Below are positions 39,197-54,682 of a stretch of DNA of 64,000 bases, one piece after another. The translations under genes and the position numbers were made by a program. Positions within the stretch are counted from its first letter, which is position 1. Each line of letters starts with the position of its first letter. Origin of the DNA: Anabas testudineus (taxonomy: Eukaryota > Chordata > Actinopteri > Anabantiformes > Anabantidae); assembly GCF_900324465.2 (NCBI RefSeq), contig NC_046616.1, positions 16,797,095 through 16,861,094 on the forward strand. Direction: 5' to 3'. Below the pieces are notes generated by a model. The model had not been told where the DNA came from, did no database searches, and saw only the letters and a program-made list of their open reading frames with translations.

Positions 39197-39605
39197 GCTC
39201 AATGAAACACAAATCTCACATTCAGGTCACACTCAAAGGTCATCAGCCTGAGCTGATATCACTGCAGTCATATCATGGTTGGATTTAACACACCTCTGTT
39301 TTGCTAAGGTGTCTGAGCATTTGTTGTTTTGCAAATGGGAATTTAATTTGGACATTTGTGCGACAACCTCTCAAAACGCGTTATTCCATTTACAAATTCG
39401 GGTGCTACTGCAGTTCAGTCACATAAATCAAACAGGAAATAGAACTTTTAATGTTTAAATGTTACAATGCATCCTCTACAATACTGCAGCATTAAAATTA
39501 TATTTATAGAAATAACCCAGTGTTGTCATGCTCTTTGCAGGTTTGTTGTTGATTCATTTCTGTGACATCCTTCCAAACAGACCTCACTAATGACTTTGCA
39601 TCATC

Positions 39606-42600
39606 ATGACAACCAGCCTGAATCTGCTCTCTCAGCAGAAAGTAGACTCTGAGCATGAGGCAGAGGTGAGTGTACGGATGGAGAGTTTCATTATGTATAG
39701 TTTGCTGGTAGTTTGAGTTATTTCATATAGCCAGTATGGAAGTGTTTTTTTTTTTTATTGTATATATACCACTATGAAAGTGTTTTTTTTTTAAGTGTAA
39801 GACCTGTGTTGCTACTATCTTTGACTGTGTGCATGCAGATGCCATCTTAATCTTTGGAAGAGAAAAACCTTCACCTCAATGTTCCATGTTGTATTTCTGT
39901 GAAAGTGTGTGTGTAATTAGCTTTGCACAGGCCCAAATTAGATATATTTGTTCCGCAGTCTTATTAATCAGTGTAATTTGTGTCAAATTGTAGGTGTCAT
40001 CCTCTCCGTCAGAGTCAGTGATGAGTGCATCTCCACAGCGCTTTCAGGTCATCTCTGCTGAGCCTGCCCCAACGCCACAGAGGATACAGGTAACTGCTGT
40101 ACTCTCTAGTTGACTTCAGAGAATGTGACACTGATGCTACCTGTTGATGCTGTCCTCTTTCTGCGCATTAGCAGCAGCAATTAAAAAGTTGATGTTAGAA
40201 CATGTGACATAGCTCTCTTGCCTTCAATGTCACTCTCTGCTGTATTGTTTTTCAAACCCACTGGTACATGTTCGTTGCTACCTCTGTTTTTTCTGTCTCC
40301 CTCTTCAATCTCTAACACACTCAGATTGTAACTGACCAGCAGACAGGTCAGAAGATCCAGATAGTGACAGCGATGAACCCATCCAATGCTCCTAAGCAGC
40401 AGTTCATCCTGACTACAGCTGACAGCTCAGGGGCAGGGAAGGTTATCCTGGCCTCACCAGACAGTCATAACACTAAGCAGCTCATTTTCACTGCTGCAGA
40501 GAGCCTGATGCCAGGAAGGATACAGGTACAGTTTTCCTCATAAATTCACTTGCTGGTACAATATGTGATGACACTGTTGGCATTAACAATTTTGTGAAAA
40601 TGTGAAAACTAACACAACATTGGAGGGCAGTGATTGACTTTTCTTTTCAGATCGTAACAGATCCAGTGTCAATGGAACGATTATTAGGGCAGTCTGGGGA
40701 CTTGAGCCGACCTCAGCCTGTAGAGTACTGTGTGGTGTGTGGGGACAAGGCTTCAGGTACTAAAGCTTAGAGTTATATTACCTGCAAATATAATACTCTG
40801 TGTTTTATTCTGATTGATGCAACCTGGTGTCAAACCAAACAGTATGTTCATCTTAACACACCCTGACTCAAAGACTCTGACAAGTTTTGTCTGTGCTCAG
40901 GACGTCATTACGGAGCAGTCAGTTGTGAGGGGTGTAAAGGTTTTTTCAAACGGAGCGTGAGAAAGAACCTGACGTACAGCTGCCGCAGCAAACAGGACTG
41001 CATCATCAACAAGCACCACAGAAATCGCTGCCAGTTCTGTCGGTTGAGGAAATGTCTTACGATGGGAATGAAGACTGAGTGTGAGTTTGCATCCCAATCG
41101 CGAACTCAGTAAGCGTAGACAGTTACACTCAGAAACAATTCAGGAATTGTCTGTCTGTATATACACTGACACTACTGACAACTATAACTAGGTCCTAAAA
41201 GCACTGAATATTTTCTAACCTTTTAACCTTCAAAAAGGTATAATTGGTTTGTCTGCTTGCTGTTTGTCTTCAGCTGTCCAGAGTGAGAGAAAGCCCATCG
41301 ATATACTTCCCAGAGAGAAGCATGCTAACTGTGCTGCTTCCACCCAGAAGATCTACATTCGCAAGGATCTAAACAGTCCACTCATTGCCACACCAACCTT
41401 CATCTCCGATACAGAGACAGATGGCTCCAGGTCAGTGGGAATAAGACCTATAGACAACCACAGGCCCTGGCTCTAAGTATTGTTCCATCTCTCAGTGGTT
41501 CTATGTTAATGTTAGGTGAAGTACATACTAACAGTGTGCTGTGTAATGTACAGATCCAGCCTGCTGGACCAGGGGATGCTAGTTAATATTCAGCAGCCGG
41601 TCATCCAGAGTGATGGAACCTTGCTGCTGGCCACTGACTCAAAGGTACAGATGTTTTTACAGTCACATTAAATAACCCTTCTGCTATTTGTAGATATATA
41701 GAAGAAGAAGTATTCTTTTTACTTTTTCCACATTTTCTTTGCTAAATTATTAATTGGTTTACTGAAAATATAAACAGAAGCAGATTAATCAGTAATGAAA
41801 ATAGTTAGTCGCAGCTATATTTGCTGCAGTGTACAACTCTAGTTTGTGTCTACAATTGTGCAGGTGGTGAATATGATGCAAAATAAGGTGCTTTCTTTCA
41901 TGTTGTTTCAGCTGGAGTCCGGACAAGGGGATTTGGGCACACTAGCCAATGTGGTGACATCGCTGGCCAACCTTAGTGACTCATTAAAAGAAAATCTAAA
42001 CAACGGCGATACGTCAGACAGCCAAAACGAAGAGCAATCTGCCAGCGAGATAACACGGTTAGTGAGCAGTGCGCTGAGACAAAGAGAGCGTTTGTAAGAG
42101 GAATCACTCTCTTCTCACAGGCCCTCTGAGTTTTTTTGTTTTCTATGTCAGCTTTGTCTTAATATGTCACATTACAAGCCTCTTTGGATCCAAATTGCTT
42201 TAAGATAGACAAGGACATGCTGGATACCAAGCAACAGTGACTGAGAGCTTAGATTAGAAACTTGATGCAGAGTTACAATTATGGAAATGTTTGATGAATC
42301 ATGCCTTACATAATATGTGCACATGAAAAATTAATTATATTTGTGTTTCACAAATATTTAATAAGACATTTTTCGGTTAACTGAAATGTGTATGTGTGTG
42401 TGCACAGTGCCTTTGACACCCTGGCCAAAGTCTTCAGTCCTCCTGAAGCTGGGGTTGGACAGAGTATGGCTGATAAATCACAGTGTGTTGGAGGAACAAC
42501 AATTCAGCTCATTGGTCGAGACCAGGAAACTCCCATCATTGAGGTGGAAGGACCACTGCTCACTGACAGCCATGTCGGCTTTAAGGTCAGTGTTGTTTTT

Positions 42601-45600
42601 TTCCTTTTTTGATGATCGTAGAAGAGATTCAAATTAGAATATGGGCACAGAGAGGGGGGTGTAACCAGGAGTCAGACTACAGACAACTTTTTCAGTTATG
42701 ATTTAAAAGTTTTGTTAAATTTTTTGATCCTTCCCAAATCGTGATGGACGTAATAGATCTAATTATGGGGACTAATATCTATGTGGTGATGATCATAACA
42801 ATGGTTTTCAAAGAAGCTCACAGCATTTATTTTTGGTGAGTTTATTTTGAAATGGCCAATAGCGACTAAAGTTAGTGATCACCTTTTACTCATCTTTAAT
42901 CACCTTTTTAATTACCACCAATACGTGACATCTACCATCGTAGATGTGTCTGTGTCTGTGGCTGATTGTCAGAAAACCCCTCACTGCCACTGCTGAGCTG
43001 CACACACAACAGTTACCCTGCTCTTTATATTGTGTTTTTAAATGATTTGGATATACCAACCAGACCTAAACCAAAGGTGTAGTACCTCTTTAACCATTAG
43101 ATTGCTGGTGACATACATCTGATTGTGCTGTCTTTAAATTTGGCTATGATCTGTGGGTAGTCATTTGTCAGATGTTTTAAATGATTGTTAATCTTCATAT
43201 AATTTGAAGAATTATATAATGTGGCCTTCTTGTTTCTATCCTCTAGCTGACCATGCCTAACCCTATGCCAGAGTATCTGAATGTACATTACATATGTGAA
43301 TCGGCATCCAGGCTTCTCTTCCTCTCCATGCACTGGGCACGCTCCATCCCTGCCTTCTCAGCTCTTGGGTAAGAAACATTTGTAACATAGAGTTTAATGA
43401 CACCCAGAAAATAACACTTCAAGCTCATATCTATTTACAGTGTATAATTTCAACAATAGAAGAATTAGCTGTTTTGTCTATCTACAATCTCACCACCATT
43501 ATCGTCATCTTTATTTTTTTGTCTCTGTCTTTTTCAGTCCAGAAGCAAACACCAGTCTGGTGCGAGCCTGCTGGAACGAGCTATTCACTCTGGGTCTGGC
43601 TCAATGCGCTCATGTGATGAACCTGTCGACCATCTTGTCTGCCATCATCAACCACCTTCAAAGCAGCATCCAGGATGGTATGGACCACAGACCTCGTCAT
43701 CACCTCACAGTAGGGCACACTCACATAAATGGGAGTCAAGACATATAATTTTAAAAGTTTTTGTTAACTTGTTGCAGATTTTGTTTATTAAATTGTGATG
43801 AAAAATGTTCACCAGTCTATTGTTACATTTCTTGTATTACACTAATGAGGTCCAGATGTCATCTCCCAGCTGGAGTTTTGTTGACTTAAGTGAGTTAACT
43901 AAATGTTTATAACAAGTATATTGAACTCACTGTGGTTGGAAATGGCAGCCTTTGGTGATTGTGTCATGTTTTTGTTGTTTCTCCACGTTACTTTAGTGAT
44001 TAGATTAAACACTAACAAAAGTAAGTAAATTATCATACTGTACACCAAAGGAGTTTTTTTCCTCTGTCTCAGACAAGCTTTCAGGAGAGAGAGTGAAGCA
44101 GGTGATGGAGCATATCTGGAAGTTCCAGGAATTCTGTAACAGCATGACGAGATTGGAGACAGACAGCTACGAATATGCCTACCTGAAGGCAATAGTGTTG
44201 TTCAGTCCTGGTGAGTGTGCTAAGAATTTTCTGAATCACGTTAATACTCATTATAGCACAGACATACAATGTTATCATACAAATCAAAGGAATACCACAG
44301 AATAGTGAAATTTGAATGATCTATTTTTATTTGGATTTTGTTGAATGACCGTTGTGTGTTTGGCTCATAAGATCATCCAGGTGTGGATAGTGGTGGGCAG
44401 ATTGAGAAGTTCCAGGAGAAAGCCCTGATGGAGCTACAGGACTACGTGCAGAAAACATATCCAGATGACACCTACAGGTACAGTCATACTGGCACATCAA
44501 CATTCTTTTCATTCTTCTGAACCCGGTAATTACATTAACGTTCGTCACAACAACATTATCTCCACCATCTCCACAGAGATCCAAAACATATGCCAGTCTT
44601 GTTCTTGTGAAATATGCTGCTTCTTCATGTTGTCACTGTCAGTTTTTGCCGTTCACCTGCTGTTTTACCAGCTTAGAGCATTTTTATACAATATGATGTT
44701 TATGGCTATTTCCCATAGTCTTTAATTCACATGTAAAATAAAACTGGTACATGACACTGTCCCCGAGAAAATACAAGTACAAACCTGTATTATTGTTGTG
44801 ACTCTGTGTAGTAAAACTGGTCTAACTGGCTCATATTCGTTATTGCACAATGATTGTTCCTTAATCATAATTAAGTGAGCAGTTAGGCTCTTTAATAATG
44901 GAATGATGAAAAGTGTTTTAACCACAAAGGTAAGTAAAGTGTATCAGGATGAATTCTCAAGTGTGTGGGATATACTGAAATAAGCAAAACTGAAAGGTGC
45001 ACTTAAATCTAATCTAAAAGAAATATCTCTGTCCCATCTTGCACTTGTATCTCATCAAATGGAAACTTTTCTTCCTACAGCTTTAATGTTTTCTTCATGA
45101 CATAGATATTTTTCTTGCCTTGTACTTCACTTGTAAGTCAACTTGGATAAAAGCATCAAATGACTGAAAGTAAATGAAAATGTAAACTGGTAGCAGAGCA
45201 GCACCACACTAACCAGCAGCTCTTGTAAGTAAGAAATTTGATGCACAAAGATATCTGCCGGTGGTTTACCGCTGGCATTGTCACATACTACATGTGTCAC
45301 ATCATGTGTAGTGCATGTAAAATGATTTGGTTTTAGCCCTAAAGAATTTAGCCACTTGTAACCTGTGCCCACAACTAACAAGCTTTGCATACAAGAAATA
45401 CCTTTGAATTGAAACCTTGGTGCTCTTGACTTTTCATTGCTCCAATTGTTCCAGCTGAATCAAAAGGTGACTCACTCGACCACTCCCATGCATCTACAGT
45501 GGCAAGAAAAAGTATGTAAACCCTTTGGGATTATGTGGAGTTTTGCATGAATTGGTCATAAAATGTGCTCCGATCTTCATCTAACTCATCTAACAATACA

Positions 45601-47414
45601 AAAAAACAGTCTATATTATATGTTTTCATGTTTTTATTGAACATAACATGTAAACATTTACAGTGCTGGGTGGAAAAAGTATGTGAACCTTTGGACTTAA
45701 TAACTGGTTGACCCGTCTTTGGCAGCAATAACCTCAACCAAACGTTTCCTGTAGTAATCTGAAGTCATTTTGGACCACTCGTCTTCACAAAACTGTTTCA
45801 GTGTAGCAATATTCTTGGGATGTCTGGTGTGAATGGCTCTCTTAAGGTCATGCCACATTTCAATTGGGTTGAGGTCAGGACTCTGACCGGGCCACTCCAG
45901 AAGGTGTATTTTGTTCTGTTGAAGCTATTCTTTGGTTGAATGACTTGTATGCTTTGGATCATTGTCCTGTTGCATCACCCATCTTCTGTGGAGCTTCAGT
46001 TGGCGGACAGGTGGTCTTACGTTTTCCTGAAAAATGTCTTGATAAACCCTGAAATTCATTTTTCCATCAATGACAACAATCCGTCCAGGCCTTGAGGCAG
46101 CAAAGCAGCCCCAAACCATGATGCTCCCTCTGCCATGTTTTACAGTGGGGATGAGGTTTTGATGTTGGTGTGCTGTGCCTTTTTTTCTCCAAACATAGTG
46201 TGTGTGTCTCAATTTTGGTTTCATCTGTCCACAGAATATTTTGCCAGTAGTGCTGTGGAACATCCAAGTGCTCTTTTGCAAACTTCAAACGTGCTGCAAT
46301 ATGTTTTTTTGGACAGCAATGGCTTCCTCCGTGGTGTCCTCCCCTTTACTCCATTCTTGTTTAATGTTTTCCTTATTGTAGATGTGTCAAGAAAAATGTT
46401 AGCATGTGGCAGAGATTTCTGTAAGTCTTTAGCTGACACTCTAGGATGCTTCTTTACCTCATTCAGCGTTCTGCGCGGTGCTCTTACAGTCATCTTTACA
46501 GGACGACCACGCCTAGGGAGAATAGCAACAGTGCTGCAACAGTAAATCCAAGACTGGTGTGTGTTTTTAAAGGGCAGGACAGCTTTCAGCAACACATCCA
46601 ATATCATCACACTGATTGGACTCAAGGTAGGGTCATTCCTGGCTCCAATTAGCTCTTGCAGAAGTCATTAGGCTAGGGGTTCACATACTTTTTCCACCCT
46701 GCCCTGTTACATGTTATGTTCAATAAAAACATGAATGTTTGTGTACTATTATTTTCAGCAGTCTGTGTTTTTCTATTGTTGTGAGTTAGATGAACATCGG
46801 AGCACGTTTTATGACCAATTCATGCAAAACTCCAAGTAATCCCAAAGGGTTCACATACTTTTTCTTGCCACTTTATGTCTCTACTCTCACACTTTCCCCT
46901 GGCATCTGCCCTTAGACCAGGGTAATCAATCCAAAATCATGAGTGCCATACCACCAGGAAAATTACACGAAAAACAAGAATCGCACACTTATGTGCTGGT
47001 GAAACACAAGTGGCAAGCATTTACAAGTATCGCATAGCAGCAGTTATATCATCATAGCAGGACTTATGTAAGTAAGAGCTGGTAACATCAGCTCCTTTTT
47101 AGTGTTTCAGTTAGGCTTTGTTTAAGTGTCTGTGACCATACAATGATGAAAAAAACTATACGCTTTAAAAACTTTTTAATAGTAAATGTGCACTTAAAAT
47201 ATCAGAATAAGTGCATCAGTTATATGTTTGCCTCCCCAGGTTGACTCGTATCCTCACCCGTCTCCCCGCCCTTCGCCTCATGAACTCAAGCATCACAGAG
47301 GAGCTCTTCTTCACTGGCTTAATAGGTAATGTCTCTATTGACAGTATAATTCCCTACATCCTCAAGATGGAGACAGCTGAGTATAACAGCCAGGACTCTG
47401 ACCCTACAGAATGA
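39606..47414 (+). CDS. nr2c2: nuclear receptor subfamily 2 group C member 2 (TR4)
   Basis: Orphan nuclear receptor that binds direct-repeat AGGTCA elements. Coding exons: 39606-39665, 39994-40089, 40325-40525, 40651-40756, 40901-41080, 41274-41430, 41554-41644, 41912-42057, 42408-42585, 43247-43368, 43538-43677, 44073-44210, 44372-44477, 47240-47414. All joins are in frame and give 631 residues. Seen: a TR-type N-terminus with repeated RIQIVTD words, a two-zinc-finger DNA-binding domain from about residue 146 ([16 protein letters not shown]-box CEGCKG), a linker, and a ligand-binding domain from about 390 ending in the helix-12 stretch [14 protein letters not shown]. The N-terminal and LBD wording fits NR2C2 better than NR2C1, and so do the neighbours mrps25 and rbsn. 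The last intron carries a Tc1 element. Confidence 0.96.
45117..45180 (+). repeat. SINE tail fragment in the last nr2c2 intron
   Basis: 'aagtcaacttggataaaagcatcaaatgactgaaagtaaatg' matches the 3' tail of the tRNA-derived SINE found in wdr46 intron 5. Confidence 0.55.
45497..46873 (-). mobile_element. Tc1-like DNA transposon in the last intron of nr2c2
   Basis: About 1.38 kb, flanked by TA on both sides (45495-45496 and 46874-46875). The long terminal inverted repeats (roughly 200 bp) begin CAGTGGCAAGAAAAAGTATG. Each holds a second internal copy of AAAAAGTATGTGAACC, the IR/DR layout of the Sleeping Beauty-type group. The minus strand carries the transposase in pieces: [12 protein letters not shown] (DNA-binding region), [11 protein letters not shown] (first catalytic Asp), [10 protein letters not shown] (second) and [12 protein letters not shown] (third acid). 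The pieces fall in different frames with stops between, so the copy looks inactive, but nearly the full length is kept. Confidence 0.93.
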
Positions 47415-49290
47415 CACACGTCACTCAAACATAAACAACTGCCTATTTAAAGATACAACAGTGCAAAATTCAACAGCAGCCCATTGTTTTCTAAAGATGC
47501 ATGGTGCAACATCATTCAGGAATCCTTAAATTACGATAATCTGACATGGAAAAGCCAAGATGACACATGGAATGTTTTCTCTGCTGATGCAGTGTGGAAA
47601 TCTTGAGTTTCTGGACTACACTCAGTTGCTTTGAACTTAATGAAAAAAGAAATCTCTGCAGCTGCATCTGTGCTTATCTGGTCTACTGTCTTTATAGCAC
47701 TTCAAGCTAATTACTTGTGAACTTTACAGTCTGACCTAAACCTTTCATATTGTTTTAGTCTTATGTCTTGTGTTCCATGCACTTATGTTCACATCAGTAC
47801 TTATTTTACCACTAGCTCGTTGCCCACCTCAGCTGAGGTATTTTGCAGAAATGAAATTCCTTTCTTTTAAAAAGTCCAAACAAGACAAAGTTGATCAATA
47901 TCAATAAAATATCTATAAAAAATAAATAAAAATGTATGCTAGTACTGTAAAGTTGCTGTTGATGTGGGCATGTGAAAATATTTGCACAGTATGAGCTGGT
48001 ATGGTCAAAACGTTGGTTTTCTTCAAATTCAAACTTTGATTAAATTAGACTATGAATGTTTTATTAAAAATATCTGAAACATGCTTTGTAATTATTTTCT
48101 TTATTTATTTTGATTTTCTTTTTGTGTCTTTTTATTTTGAAACAGATGTAATTGGCATTAATGTACAGTTCTTTACTGTAATTAAATGCAGTGTAGTGAG
48201 AGTAGAGCACTTCATGTCAGGTACAAGGACTAACTCAAACCTCAAACCTTAATCTGTATTCAAAAAGACTGGTTACCATGCAGTGTATTCTTGGCTCATT
48301 TCTGATTTTATTTTGTCGTTAAGTTTTTATTTCTAACTTACATTCATAAAATCATCTCAACCAAATTATCCAGTTAAACTGGCCATTTTTAACTGAATGC
48401 CATCCCAGAGATTTTAGGTTTCAGCTAATGTTATGACAATTATTTCTGGGTTATTATTAATGTATTGCTGTCTTAACCTGTGCAATCACCTCATCACCTT
48501 TCCCTTAATGACAATCAATTTTGTTATTTTCTTTCTTTTTCATCAGTGTCATGACTGTTCTTCTCAAGCTGCATTTTATATGTGTATTTATCTGTGGCAC
48601 TTATTTCTGTTGAAGAATTAGAGGTCAGAAATGTTACTTAATGTATGTGTAGCTATGCTACTGTTGTACATGTGTTTGCATTTGTATTTTACTAAGTGCA
48701 CATCAATCAGCTTCTGTGGCGTTCCTCTGCATTCATGCTGACTAAAACTTTGTGTTTTGTATGTTTCCTAAAAACTTTAATTTGTTGTGCACAAATTTGC
48801 TTGCTTTATACTAAGTGTACTTAAAGTACTTTTGAGCAGGTTTCCCTTATTTAAAAAAAAGAGAGAGATCTTAGTGGAAGGCCATTGTTAAGTGTGTTAA
48901 TGTCTTGACGGCCATATAGAGATATGCACCCACTTATAAGAAGGTTAAGAAAAGGCATTCACAGCAACATGAATGCAACCTGAAGAATGATGGGAATGTA
49001 AAAAAAGCAAATGGTGAGCACGTCTTGTGAAATAAATGTTGGTTGTAATATTTGGGTTTAAAACCCACGCAGACTGTTTGTGAAGCCGATGGTGTCAAAT
49101 TCACTTTGTACATGTCATTTCATTAAAATGAGTGCATGTTGTTTTTAAGCAGGGTTTTATAATCTTGTCGCTGTCTGCCCCAATAAGGAGCTTTGTTATA
49201 ATTTTTATAGTGCATTGCAGTGCATGAAGAAGTTGCTTAAATGCATTTTAATAAATGCTGTATTAAAAATATTGATATAAATGTTGTGGC
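47415..49290 (+). other. nr2c2: nr2c2 3' UTR (probable)
   Basis: No gene seen. AATAAA at 47903-47908 (about 490 bases past the stop) and at 49250-49255 give possible short and long 3' ends. The extent is inferred. Confidence 0.5.
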
Positions 49291-50290
49291 TTTAAAATAT
49301 TTACTATGACCACGAGCAGCTCCCACATTAGAGGATATTAGAATAGAAGAGATAGTGTTTTTTCAGTATCCCATATTTAAAATTTTATACTGTTTAAATG
49401 TTTTTTTTTTTTGTTTTTGTTTTTTTGCTCATGTAAAATGTATTTCTTCAAACACTGACAAAATTCAAATAACCTTCATGTTTTGCTCAAGTTTGTCAAA
49501 ACCCTACATTTCTACCTCACACCAATGAAGTTATAAAGCAAATGTATTAACGACTGAGCTCCTGTGTAGGCATTCCAGTCTCTGAGGCCGGCTTCTCAGA
49601 AGCCACATATTATTATTAAATAAATAAATAAATATTCATGAAATATTATGTGACTGAGTCTCTTCATGCAGAAAATGGAAGTTGAGTTTTAGTCAGTAAC
49701 TGGGTTTTACTGCTAAAGTGAAACTGATTTCATTGTACTGTATCTTTGCCTCACTAGCATCCTGAGCAGCACCGCACCAGTACTTTTTTTATCAGTGGAC
49801 TGGACTTACCCTGGTCCTGACCCTGTTGTGCAGCTTTGTACGTACAGGAAAAGCTTAGAAAACTACATCAAGCTACAAGGCATTCAAATTGTCTAAACAA
49901 TGACTAACTGTGAAGCTGTGCAGTATATAGTCAAATACTTTTGCTCAAAAGTGTTGTTGCTATGTGCTGTTTAATGTCTATGGATGTAAATACCATCAAA
50001 TGAAATCAGAAATGTCTTATATTCATCTTTTGATCCTTTTTAAATTTTAAGTATTAGCTTTAGATTTTTGTATTATTTCTTTTTTATTTTTTTGACAGGA
50101 TGTAAGCAGTAGTGTCATTTTTGTCTGCAGGTTTGTTGAAGCAAACAGCAGCTTCAGTAAAAACGACAACTACCAGGATGCACTTCGAGGAGAGTTGAAC
50201 GTCATCAACACGCGTCTCTTGCCGTGTGACTCTAGTCCAGACACAGGCTTATTTCAAATGGTATTTTTGTAAATATTAAAGTAGTTTAAA
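49291..50290. other. gap between nr2c2 and mrps25
   Basis: Poly-T near 49401 and an (AAAT)n run near 49617-49634. The last ~100 bases should hold the mrps25 promoter and short 5' leader. No TATA box recognised. Confidence 0.45.
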
Positions 50291-52082
<1,792 letters not shown>

Positions 52083-52393
52083 AAGGCTGAGAAAGAGAGG
52101 AGACTATTGTTGTGTTGATTTACAGGACAATATTATTATATTGTTATATTTTATTTGTACGATAACACAAAAGGACTCCCACAATTTTGTTGTAATATAC
52201 CAAACTGAATGACCCACTATACGAGGCGTCAGATTACCCTCCATTCTGCCGTGAATCCAGCCTGAACAACAAGTGTCTGGGCTGTCAATAGTATGGGCCA
52301 CTTTGTACATGTTTGAACTATCATTACAACCATTTGCAGTTTACATCTGTCACAGTGTCAGCTCAGAGCCGAATACTGAATTGTAAACATTCA

Positions 52394-52399
52394 AATAAA
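52394..52399 (+). terminator. mrps25: mrps25 poly(A) signal
   Basis: AATAAA about 312 bases after the stop codon; the first canonical signal. Confidence 0.7.
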
Positions 52400-54236
52400 G
52401 CCGATCTTTGCCTGTGTGGACATAGTAACCCGACTCCTTTTTTTACTACATGTAAATCAGGAAAATCCAAAGAAAACACAATCTTTTACTATGAGAGTTC
52501 ACCACATGTAGGAAAAAAGGAGAAATACAACCTTGTTATTTTGTAGACAACAGTTTTTATTGATGCTGAGATGAATGCTGAATTTCCAATGTTAATAAAC
52601 TAATGTCTGTGTGTCTAAATGTCTAAGCTTTAATTTGTAATTTCTGTGCAATGCAGAGGTTTTACTCAAATTTCTTCCAATGCTAAAATCAAGTGTTATC
52701 ACAAAAGAACCTCTACAAGTTATTTACACTGTCACAAAACATTTAGTGTCATAATGTTTTGCTTAAAATCTCCTGTGAGATCAGATGATGACACAAAATA
52801 CTGTTATGTCTATGAAGAGAAATGTGGACATTCTGACTGACAGGAAAGCACTGGACAGATTCATGTAGGGACAGACATAGCAGCACAGTGAGTAATAATA
52901 CTTGCTGGCATTTATGTAGTGTAAATATATGTAAATTGTTAGTAGAACTTTGCAAACAATTTCTGTAGACAGCAGGATCTCAGTTCTGGTGTCTTATCTC
53001 TTGACTTGAAGTTGCCTGCAATGTGCTCCGGCAAATAGTGTTTAGTATGTACATTGTGAGTGCTGGGTGAGCTGGTTGTCTGCACTATGAAAGGACTATA
53101 ACTGCGGATGACTATGAAGCTACTGAACAGATAACATGCTAGATAACAGCCACTAGCTCGATATATCTGTAGGGATCAGCGTCAAACAGCACTTCATCAA
53201 AGACACACGGACACATAAATCATGCAACCCAAGTGCTCAGTAGTTGGATCAGTAGTTCCACTGTAAACAATAAGATCACAACCTGTAGCGGTCACACAGA
53301 AGGACGAAGGAAACATTTTGTTGGCTCTTGCCCACTAGAGCATTTAAGCTGGAGCTGTTCAGATAAAAGTCTCAAATTCAACCATGACACTGACAGAACG
53401 AACAAAAAAATGTTAACACATTTGCTGAAAGAAACTAGCTGTTAGAACATGTACTAATTCAAATTCTTATACTGATATTGTATTGCTCAAGTACCCGTCA
53501 GCAGTGTGGTTAATGATTAAAAGCTTTCGAATGGCAAGCAACAGAAATGGCTTGATTTTTGTGTAATGTGCCTTTAATTCCCACTACTTATCTATAGGAA
53601 TGTCATAGACGCTGCAATGACAAACAGCGCAAGTGGTGTATTAATAAAATAGTAATTTTCTCTTTCCTTCAATCACTAGACTGCTCAAATGTGACTATTT
53701 CCCTCTGCTGTTCCTTACTAATGCTCAGATGGTCATTTGGTCTGAGAACAGTTAACTGCCCGGTCAACCAAGTTATGCAAAGTTCAGCTCTTTGCTGTCA
53801 AATTAAAAGAAGAGCAGACAACTGATGTTTGGCCTAATAACATGAGTGGAATTACTCCACTGATTTGAACGTTACGTGAGTTAGAGAGTAGTGATACGCA
53901 TATGAAAAGAGTTGTTAACAGTCTTCTGTGCTTCAGAGGAAGTGGCGCACTACAGAGATTACCTGATGTCTGCCGCCTGCTCCTCATCTCTGCCTAAAGA
54001 GGGTCGAGCCTATTTTAGTGCATAACAGTCAGCACTATGACTGCTAGAAGTCGAGTTGCATTGTGGGTAATGTAGACACTAGCCTGTGACAAAAACATGT
54101 ACAGAATCAAAAAAGGCAGTGTTTTAGTTTCTGCGGCATTGATTTGTATCCTTTTCTTTAACTCCCACTTCTGAGTGTTATGCCAGATGTGATATAGGAC
54201 TCTTTCATTCAGCAACATAAAAAAACCCTTGAAATA
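52400..54236. other. gap between convergent mrps25 and rbsn
   Basis: No gene recognised; several short open frames have no family resemblance. Confidence 0.5.
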
Positions 54237-54242
54237 TTTATT
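54237..54242 (-). terminator. rbsn: rbsn poly(A) signal
   Basis: Minus-strand AATAAA about 440 bases beyond the rbsn stop. Confidence 0.55.
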
Positions 54243-54682
54243 ATTTAACCATAGATTTTGTGCATTAATCAGTTGCTCCCATGGCTCTAACTTGTTCTGG
54301 AGTCCTGGAGACCAAAGACTCAGAGAACCATCACGTCTGTCGCATTAAAAGTGTTTAAGTAGTATCCTTCTATCTTCTACTGAAACAAGAGGGTTCTTCC
54401 TCTGCATGTACAAATTGATTTTTACTTGCAGTGCTTAAAAATTGTGCATGCTGGCATAGCTCTAGCCCTCACCCGCCCTACAGAGGGAAGTGGTTTAGCA
54501 ATATGTTTAGAAATTAAGGAGTCGCGAGTCTAGTACATTTTTTCATTTTAGGACTAAACTTATCTTCCTATCTGTGCAGACCTCATCCAAACTAAAACCA
54601 GTTGGCTCATCGGTCTTGTAAAGTGAGCTAGCCTCGCACGATTTGGTAAGTAGCAGATTAGAGGAATTTTGAGGGAAAGATG

